Assembly (NCBI GenBank): GCA_945952225.1 | Contig: CAMFHP010000044.1 | Coordinates: 1-57,938 of the forward strand | Direction of reading: 5' to 3' | Origin: an uncultured Myxococcaceae bacterium | GTDB lineage: Bacteria > Myxococcota_A > Polyangia > Polyangiales > Ga0077539 | Length of the DNA stretch: 57,938 bases | Shown here: positions 52,017 to 57,938 of the stretch, one piece after another | How positions within the stretch are numbered: the first letter of the stretch is position 1 | Layout: the number at the start of each line of letters is the position of its first letter | The notes under the pieces: model-generated | What the model was told of the DNA's origin: nothing | Seen by the model: only the letters and a program-made list of their open reading frames with translations | Database searches by the model: none | Position numbers and translations under genes: made by a program

Positions 52017-52763
52017 ATGAGCGATCAGGGCGCCAACGGAAGCACGACGGAGCGCGCGCACCCCCGGCTGTCGGTGGTCATTCCGGTCTACAACGAAGAG
52101 GCGATTCTGCAGGCCGCGGTGGTCGACCTGCGCCAGCAGTTGATCGAGTTCGGGTGGCCGTTCGAGATCATCCTCGCGGAGAACGGGTCGCGCGACGGCA
52201 CGGTCGCGCTCGCGAAGAGCCTCGCGGAGAAGTACCCCGAGGTGAACACCTTCTCGGCGGGCGAGCCCAACTACGGCAAGGCCCTGAAAGAAGGCATCCT
52301 GCGCGCGCGCGGCGAGTTCGTCGTGTGCGACGAGATCGACCTCTGCCTCATGGACTTCTACCGCCGCTCGCTCGAAGTGCTGGAGCACAACGAGGCCGAC
52401 CTGGTGATCGGTTCGAAGACCCTCGCGGGCGCCTCCGACGAGCGCGGCGCGTACCGCCACGCGGCCACGATGTTCTTCAACGGCCTGCTCCGCGTGACGC
52501 TGGGCTTCAAGGGCAGCGACACGCACGGCCTCAAGGCCGTTCGCCGCGTGGCGCTCCTCGACGTGGTGCGCGCGTGCCTCGTCGACAAAGACGTCTTCGC
52601 CAGCGAGATGGTCATCCGCGCCGAGCGCACGGGCGTGCGCATCCGTGAGATTCCCATTCGCATTCTCGAGAAGCGCCCGCCGTCGATCAACCTCATCAAG
52701 CGCGTGCCCAACGTGCTGAAAAACGTCGGCAAGCTCTTCGTCGCGATCCGCATCAAGGGCTGA
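52017..52763 (+). CDS. Family 2 glycosyltransferase
   Basis: A 248-residue GT2 enzyme. The nucleotide-sugar-binding strand is SVVIPVYNEEAIL, followed by IILAENGSRDGT. The DxD-like metal motif region FVVCDEIDLCLMDFYRR is at residues about 100-115, then a KTLAGASDERGAYRHAAT segment and GFKGSDTHGLKAVRR. No membrane helix is predicted. Overall it is like polyprenol-phosphate mannose/glucose synthases (DPM1-like), which make lipid-linked sugars; the acceptor is unknown. The ATG at 52017 has GGAGGA seven bases upstream. It has its own promoter-like element. Confidence 0.85.
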   Translation: MSDQGANGSTTERAHPRLSVVIPVYNEEAILQAAVVDLRQQLIEFGWPFEIILAENGSRDGTVALAKSLAEKYPEVNTFSAGEPNYGKALKEGILRARGEFVVCDEIDLCLMDFYRRSLEVLEHNEADLVIGSKTLAGASDERGAYRHAATMFFNGLLRVTLGFKGSDTHGLKAVRRVALLDVVRACLVDKDVFASEMVIRAERTGVRIREIPIRILEKRPPSINLIKRVPNVLKNVGKLFVAIRIKG

Positions 52764-52871
52764 TCGGCCCGCGAAATTCCCCCGCCTTCGCGCCGCCGCA
52801 ATTGCGGTGGAAAGCCTCCGATCGCTTCGTCTAGACTCCGCGGCCCTGATGCCCGCGACGAGCCGAAGCGC

Positions 52872-55800
52872 ATGAACCGCACTCCGAACGCTACGCCCGC
52901 CAGCGCGGCGACGGCGCCCGCCGCGTCGTCAAAGACCGCGTTTGCGCTCCCCGACGACCTGGCCGCGCAGATCCACGAAGCGCAGCGCCTCGTCGTCTCC
53001 GAGCTGCAGGCCGCCGAGGCCCGCGACATGCGCGCGCTGCTCCAGCACGAGCAGGCCGAGTACGAGGAGCGCGTGCGCGGCGATGAGCCCGTCGCGGCCC
53101 GCGCGTACCTCGCGGCGTTCAATGCGCGCCCGGCGTTCCGTCCGCCCCTCGACGCGCTGATCCGGCTGTACGCGCGGCGTCGCAGCGCGGCCAACCTCTC
53201 GAAGCTCTACGACGCCCTCTTCAAGGCCGCCCACTCGCCGGGCGAGCGCGCCGAGTCGCTCACGCTCCGCGCCGAGCTCTTCGAAGACCGCCTCGACGAC
53301 GCGAAGGGCGCCGCGGAACTCTACGAGCAGGCCGTGGGCGCCGACCCCGAGTACCGCGTCGCGTGGCTCGACCTGTACCGCACCGCGCTCCGCAACGGAG
53401 ACCGCGCCCAGCGCGTGCGCGCCCTCACGCGCCTCGCCGACCTCACCCGCGACGACGAGTGGCGCTCGCTGCTGCTGCTCGAGCTCGCCGCCGAACACGC
53501 CGCCGCGGGGAGCGAGCACCTCGACGAGGCCGCGCGGTGCATCCGTGAAGCGGCCGCGACGGGCGCGGGACGTTGGCGCGCGTACGCCGAGCTCGAACGC
53601 TTCGGCGAGGTTCACGACCGACCGGCCGATGTGGTCGACGCGCTCGAAGGCCGCGCCGAACTGGCCGAACGCTACGGCCGCGGCGAGCGCGAGGCGGGCA
53701 CCTCGGGGGCCTTCTCGATCCAACGGTTGCGCTCGCTCGAAGAGGCCCGCTCGTCGGCCGCGGAGCTCCGCGCGCGGGCCGCGTGGATGCGCCTCACCGC
53801 GCTGCGCGACCCCGACGGCGCGCGCGCCACGATGCAGCGTGCGCTCGACGCCGAGCCCGACGACGCCCGCTACCGCTTTCTCGCGATGATGCTCGCGGAC
53901 CACGCGGGCGACGTGGCCGCGGCGAGCGCGCACGCGCAGTGGCTCCTCGGGCGCGAGTACGGCGACGCGTCGGTGCGCGCGTCGTTGCAGTTTCGTGTGG
54001 CCGAGAGCGCGGCCGATCGCGGTGACCTCGCGGGTGCGACCGCGGCCCTTCAGGCGGCCCTCGCGCTCGCGCCGCAGAGCGCGGCGGTGCGCGGCGCGCT
54101 CGTCGAGCAGCTCATCGCGTCGAACGAGGGGCTCCTCGTCGTGCAGGAGTTCGACCGCCTCGCGGAAGGGGCCGAGCCCGGTGCCGCGCGGGCCTCGCTC
54201 CGTCGCGCGGGGGCGGCGCTCTCGCTCGCGCTCCGTCACGACGTCGAAGGTGCCGAGCAGCGCTTCCGCATGGCGTGCGAAGACGACGCGGCCGACATCG
54301 TGTCGCGTCGCGCGCTCGTGGCGCTTCAGGGCAGGCTCCGTGCGCGCATCGCGGCGGGCGACACGCACGCGCAGGTCGAGGCCGCGCGGGCCCGTGTGGC
54401 CGCCGTGCACGCGCTGCTCCCGCACGCGGCCGACGACGACGAGCGCACCGCCCTGCTGCTCGAACGCTTCTTCGCCGAGCGCTACGAGCTCCGTGACGCG
54501 CGCGCCGCCGCGGTCACGGCCGAACAGCTCGTCGAGGCCACGCGCGAGTCGCAGTGGGCGATGGAGTCCGCCGCGTCGCTGTGGGCCGCCGCGGGCGCCA
54601 TGTCGGTCGCCGCGCGCTGGGCCCTCGCCGTCGCCGATCACCTCACCGACCCCGCGCACGCCGCCGATGCGCGTGCGTGGCGCGCTGCCGCCGCGCGCTG
54701 GGCCTGGGCTGCCAACGAAGAGCCGCGCGCGCGGGAGATCGCCGTCGCCGCCCACCGCGAGCACCCCGGCGACGACTACCTCGCCGCCCTCGCGTTGCGC
54801 CTCGCCCTCACGTCACGCGACGAGACCCTCACGCTCGACATCGCCACGCGCCGCGCCGATGCGTGCGACGACCCCGAGACCGCCGCGCGGTGGATGCTCG
54901 TGGCCTCGGCGACCCTCCACGCCGCGGGCGCCGACGCGGTCTCGCGCACGGCGCTGGAGTCTGCCCTCGGTCGCGCGCCGCTCTCACCCGCGGTGCGCGC
55001 GGCGGTGGTGGCTTCGACGCGGTGGCGCGGGGATCCGTCGCTGCGCGCGCGCCTCGTCGACGCGTCGCTCGATGCGGGCGATGCGGGCGATGAGGAGCTC
55101 GCCCTCGGCCTCGAACTCGCGCTCGTGCGGGCCTTCGTCGACCACGACGTCGCCGCCGCCGCCGAGCTGATGGATCGCCTCGCGAACGTCGACGCGACGG
55201 TGCCCGTCGTGGCGCTGCTCCGCGCGCTCGTCACGGGTGCGCGGCAGGGCGCGAACTCCGAAGCGGCGCTCTCGGCGTGGCAGGCGGTGCTCTCGTCGTT
55301 GCCCGCAGGCGACCGCCTCGGCGTGGCCGTGGAGCTCGAAGTGGCCGGTGCCCTCGGCGCGTCGGCGGCCACGCGCGATCAGGCCGTCGCAGCGCGCGAA
55401 CTGGCCCAGGAGGATCACCCCCAACACGCGGCGCCGCGGGTGCTCGCGCTCCTCGATGCGGTGCAGCGCGAAGGGCGTGAAGACGTTCCGCAGGCGTTGC
55501 TTCGTGTGGCCGATCACGGCGGTGACGCGGCCGATGCGCTCCGTGCCGTGGCGCTCACCACGCTGCGCGCGCAGGCGAGGGCCGCGGAGTTCCGCGCGCT
55601 GGCGCAGCAGCATCCCGACCTCGCGGCGTCGGCCATCGGAGGGTCCGAGGCGCAGGCCTCCCTCGACCGCGTGGCGACGCACGTCGACGCGCTCCGTCGC
55701 CGCGCCGCGCTCGCGCATGGTGACACCCGCGTGGCCCACGACCGCGCGATCGCCAACTGGTCGTCGCTCGCCCGCCACGACGAGGAGGCGCTCACGCGCG

Positions 55801-57743
55801 CGGCCTCGGTGATCGTCAATCACCCCGACGACCTCGCGTCGCTCGACGTGGTGCGCTGCGCCGCGCGACGGCTCAAGCGCTGGCCCATGGTGGCGTCGAC
55901 GTGTGCGGCCCTCGCGGCCCGCGTGCGCGATCCCGAGCGCGCTGCGGCGTACTGGGAAGAGGCCGGCGTCGTGGCCCTCGATGCGATGCAGGACTGGGTG
56001 AAGGCCGAGAACTGGCTCCGCGCCGCGCTCGATGCCTCGCCGACCCGCACGCTCGCGTACCAGAAGCTCCGCGCGCTGCTCCAGGCGCAGAACAACCCCG
56101 CAGCACTCGAAGCGCTGGTGACCCGTCGCCTCGCGTGGGTGAAGGGTGACGCCGAGCGCGCCGAGGTGCTCTGGGAGCAGGCCCGTCTGCGCCGCGCGCT
56201 GGGCCTCCGCGAGGGCGCGCTGGAGAGCGCCGCGCAGGTGGTGAAGCTCGACCCGAACCACGTCGCGGCCCTCGCGCTGGTGACCGAGATCCACGCGGCC
56301 TCGGGGCGCTTTGCGGAGACCGCCGAGGCCCTCGCGGCGCTGGCGGCGTGCCGTGAGGCTCCGCGCGCGCAACGGCTCGCGGCGCGGCAGGGCGCGGTGG
56401 CGCTCTTCGATCAACGGCTGGGGCTCCCCGAGCGCGCGCTCGAACAGCTCGACGCGCTGGTGACCGAGGGCGAGGCCGACGACGCAGCGATCGAGCGCGC
56501 GGTGCAGATCGCCACGAGCGCCGAACTCTGGCCCGCGGCGCTGCGCTTCGCCCTCCTCGCCGTGGATCGTGTGGAGAAGGGCGTTCCCCACGCGGCGGCG
56601 ATGATGCGGGTGGTGGAGATCCACCGCGATCGGCTCCTCGACCGGCGCGCCGCGGCGGTGCAGGCCCGCAAGGCCCACAACGCGTACCCCGCGGACCTCG
56701 GCATCTTGAAGGCCCTCCAGGAACTCTCGGAGGACAACGAGCGCCAGCGCAACGCGAAGGAGACCCTCGACGCCGTGCGCGAGCTCCTCCGCGCCGAAGG
56801 CCCGACGGTGGAGCGCGTCTCGGGGCTCATCGAGGCCGCGCGCTCGGGCGGTGAGACGGCGCTCGAATCGCTCGCGCAGCGCCTCGCGTCGGCCCTCGGG
56901 CGCGAGAGCCCGGCGCCGCCCACGACGGTGCCCGCGAGGGGATCGCTCCGTGATCCCGCGCTGGTGTTGCGGTACCGGCATCCCGACGACAGCGGTCGCG
57001 CGGTGACCCTGCTCGAAACGCTGCTCCCCGACCTCGCCGAGCTCTCGGGCGCGACGACCGACAGCTTCCGCGTGGGGTGGAGCGATCGCATCCGCGGGGC
57101 CCACGCGACGCGCGCCGCGCTGCTTCCCCTGCTGCGCGCGGTGGGCGTCGAGGAGTTCGAACTGTACGTGGGCGGCAACGACCCGACGCGGGTGACCGCC
57201 ATCGGCGGAGACCCGGTGGCCGTGGTGCTCGGTGCGGGCGCGTCGCCTGCGCTCGATGGTGCCGCGCGGCAGGAGTTCGTGCGGAGGCTCCTGCTCGCGC
57301 TCCGCGGCGCGGCGGCCCTCGCGCATGATCGGGTCGAGACCGTGGTCGAGCGCACGCTCGCGGCGCTGGCCTACGCGGAGCTTCCCGTGGCGGCGCCCGC
57401 GAAGATGTACGAAGCGCACGCGAAGGCCGTGGGCAAGGCCGTGAGCCGTCGGGTGCGCAAGGCCATCGCCGAGAGCGGTCGCGCCCTCGCGGCGGATCCC
57501 CACGCGCCCGACGAGATCGCGAAGGCCGCGCGGGCGATGCTCTCCACCGCGCGCCGTGGAGCGCTCGCGGTGGGCGGCGATGTGGCGGCCGCGGCACGGG
57601 ACCTTCAGCGCGCCGAGGGGCTGCGCGAGCGGCCGGTGCACGAGCTGCTCGCGAAGGAGCCCGCGGGCGTGGAGCTCGCGCTCTACAGCGTGAGCGATGC
57701 GCTCGCCCAGGTGATGCGTGAGCTCGGGACCGACCGGCGATAG
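52872..57743 (+). CDS. Giant helical-repeat (TPR-like) protein
   Basis: A 1623-residue protein of unknown role with no signal peptide or membrane segment. Most of it (about 100-1380) is a chain of paired helices with TPR-like spacing, e.g. AAELYEQAVGADPEYRVAWLDLYR, LDEAARCIREAAATGAGRWRAYAELER and AENWLRAALDASPTRTLAYQKLRAL. The last ~240 residues form a different domain (VLRYRHPDDSGRAVTLLETLLPDLAEL, then LLPLLRAVGVEEFELYVGG). It probably acts as a scaffold; large TPR proteins are known in myxobacterial motility and sporulation, but no specific match can be claimed. ATG 52872 follows the GT2 gene by 108 bases. The next gene starts 22 bases after its stop. Confidence 0.8.
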   Translation: MNRTPNATPASAATAPAASSKTAFALPDDLAAQIHEAQRLVVSELQAAEARDMRALLQHEQAEYEERVRGDEPVAARAYLAAFNARPAFRPPLDALIRLYARRRSAANLSKLYDALFKAAHSPGERAESLTLRAELFEDRLDDAKGAAELYEQAVGADPEYRVAWLDLYRTALRNGDRAQRVRALTRLADLTRDDEWRSLLLLELAAEHAAAGSEHLDEAARCIREAAATGAGRWRAYAELERFGEVHDRPADVVDALEGRAELAERYGRGEREAGTSGAFSIQRLRSLEEARSSAAELRARAAWMRLTALRDPDGARATMQRALDAEPDDARYRFLAMMLADHAGDVAAASAHAQWLLGREYGDASVRASLQFRVAESAADRGDLAGATAALQAALALAPQSAAVRGALVEQLIASNEGLLVVQEFDRLAEGAEPGAARASLRRAGAALSLALRHDVEGAEQRFRMACEDDAADIVSRRALVALQGRLRARIAAGDTHAQVEAARARVAAVHALLPHAADDDERTALLLERFFAERYELRDARAAAVTAEQLVEATRESQWAMESAASLWAAAGAMSVAARWALAVADHLTDPAHAADARAWRAAAARWAWAANEEPRAREIAVAAHREHPGDDYLAALALRLALTSRDETLTLDIATRRADACDDPETAARWMLVASATLHAAGADAVSRTALESALGRAPLSPAVRAAVVASTRWRGDPSLRARLVDASLDAGDAGDEELALGLELALVRAFVDHDVAAAAELMDRLANVDATVPVVALLRALVTGARQGANSEAALSAWQAVLSSLPAGDRLGVAVELEVAGALGASAATRDQAVAARELAQEDHPQHAAPRVLALLDAVQREGREDVPQALLRVADHGGDAADALRAVALTTLRAQARAAEFRALAQQHPDLAASAIGGSEAQASLDRVATHVDALRRRAALAHGDTRVAHDRAIANWSSLARHDEEALTRAASVIVNHPDDLASLDVVRCAARRLKRWPMVASTCAALAARVRDPERAAAYWEEAGVVALDAMQDWVKAENWLRAALDASPTRTLAYQKLRALLQAQNNPAALEALVTRRLAWVKGDAERAEVLWEQARLRRALGLREGALESAAQVVKLDPNHVAALALVTEIHAASGRFAETAEALAALAACREAPRAQRLAARQGAVALFDQRLGLPERALEQLDALVTEGEADDAAIERAVQIATSAELWPAALRFALLAVDRVEKGVPHAAAMMRVVEIHRDRLLDRRAAAVQARKAHNAYPADLGILKALQELSEDNERQRNAKETLDAVRELLRAEGPTVERVSGLIEAARSGGETALESLAQRLASALGRESPAPPTTVPARGSLRDPALVLRYRHPDDSGRAVTLLETLLPDLAELSGATTDSFRVGWSDRIRGAHATRAALLPLLRAVGVEEFELYVGGNDPTRVTAIGGDPVAVVLGAGASPALDGAARQEFVRRLLLALRGAAALAHDRVETVVERTLAALAYAELPVAAPAKMYEAHAKAVGKAVSRRVRKAIAESGRALAADPHAPDEIAKAARAMLSTARRGALAVGGDVAAAARDLQRAEGLRERPVHELLAKEPAGVELALYSVSDALAQVMRELGTDRR

Positions 57744-57765
57744 GCCGCGCACGGATGGAACGCAC

Positions 57766-57938
57766 GTGACGGACACCAAGAACCAGGATCAGGGACCCGA
57801 ATCGCTCGTCGACGTCGACGAGGTGCTCGCCGTCGAGGAGTCCGTCGAGCCCGCCGCGCCCGCGGACCCGTCGCCCGCCGCGCCGCGTCCGCCCGCGGTG
57901 CCGCGCGTCGCCGCCCGTCCGCCCGCGCCGCCCACGAC
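57766..57938 (+). CDS. Pro/Ala/Glu-rich protein (5' end only)
   Basis: GTG 57766 opens a frame that stays open to the right edge (57 full codons). The visible part is acidic then Pro/Ala/Arg-rich (DVDEVLAVEESVEPAAPAD, then repeated RPP/APP units), i.e. disordered. It may be the N-terminal linker of a larger protein. It starts 22 bases after the helical-repeat gene and is probably co-transcribed. The start is uncertain; no strong ribosome site is seen. Confidence 0.5.
   Translation, partial: MTDTKNQDQGPESLVDVDEVLAVEESVEPAAPADPSPAAPRPPAVPRVAARPPAPPT

Overview
The window is about 58 kb of very GC-rich DNA, densely coded on both strands. The gene content points to a myxobacterium (Myxococcota), most likely from the Polyangiales/Sandaracinus side. 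The signs are Ser/Thr protein kinases of Pkn type, Cys-rich MopE-like and RCC1-like secreted proteins, FG-GAP lipoproteins, serial parvulin lipoproteins next to surA, and a giant helical-repeat protein. This placement is inference from gene content; no 16S or marker tree could be run.

Layout. 1-3992 (minus): a Ser/Thr kinase running off the left edge, overlapping a Cys-rich lipoprotein. 4245-4320: tRNA-Glu(UUC). 4506-8345: a glutathione S-transferase, an alpha/beta hydrolase, an RCC1-like secreted protein and a small Cdd1-type helix-hairpin-helix protein. 8406-12506 (minus): a three-gene, translationally coupled module of DUF3696-type ATPase, TOPRIM-like protein and DUF262 protein, a candidate anti-phage system. 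12575-14284: two genes of unknown function diverging from a 43-bp tandem repeat array. 14295-17507: thiolase, acyl-CoA thioesterase and a divergent GlxA/AraC-type regulator. 17536-22090 (minus): MgtE Mg2+ channel, NtrC-type response regulator and sensor kinase. 22312-27757: a heavy-metal RND efflux operon (adaptor, pump, outer-membrane factor) closed by a strong hairpin. 27865-34621: housekeeping and signalling genes (cyclophilin, Ser/Thr kinase, Mesh1-like HD hydrolase, nicotinate phosphoribosyltransferase, hydrolase, SixA, TatA-like).

34628-44837 is the most striking part and looks like a complete RiPP (ribosomally made, modified peptide) cluster. It has an ABC exporter, an S24/S26-type peptidase, two HPr-kinase-like ATPases, a PqqD-like recognition protein, a radical SAM/SPASM enzyme, a 1251-residue FG-GAP lipoprotein, a 53-residue putative precursor peptide at 43737-43898, and a family-5 nucleotidyltransferase. 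From the S26-like peptidase to the radical SAM gene they form one operon with a 32-base gap followed by 4-base overlaps. The precursor carries a YxxPxV motif of the kind PqqD-like domains bind, and it ends at a hairpin terminator.

44931-57938: mfd, two parvulin-type lipoproteins and surA (envelope folding), a GT2 glycosyltransferase with a good sigma-70-like promoter, a 1623-residue helical-repeat protein, and the start of a Pro/Ala-rich protein cut by the right edge. Long open frames antisense to many of these genes are a by-product of the high GC content and were left out.
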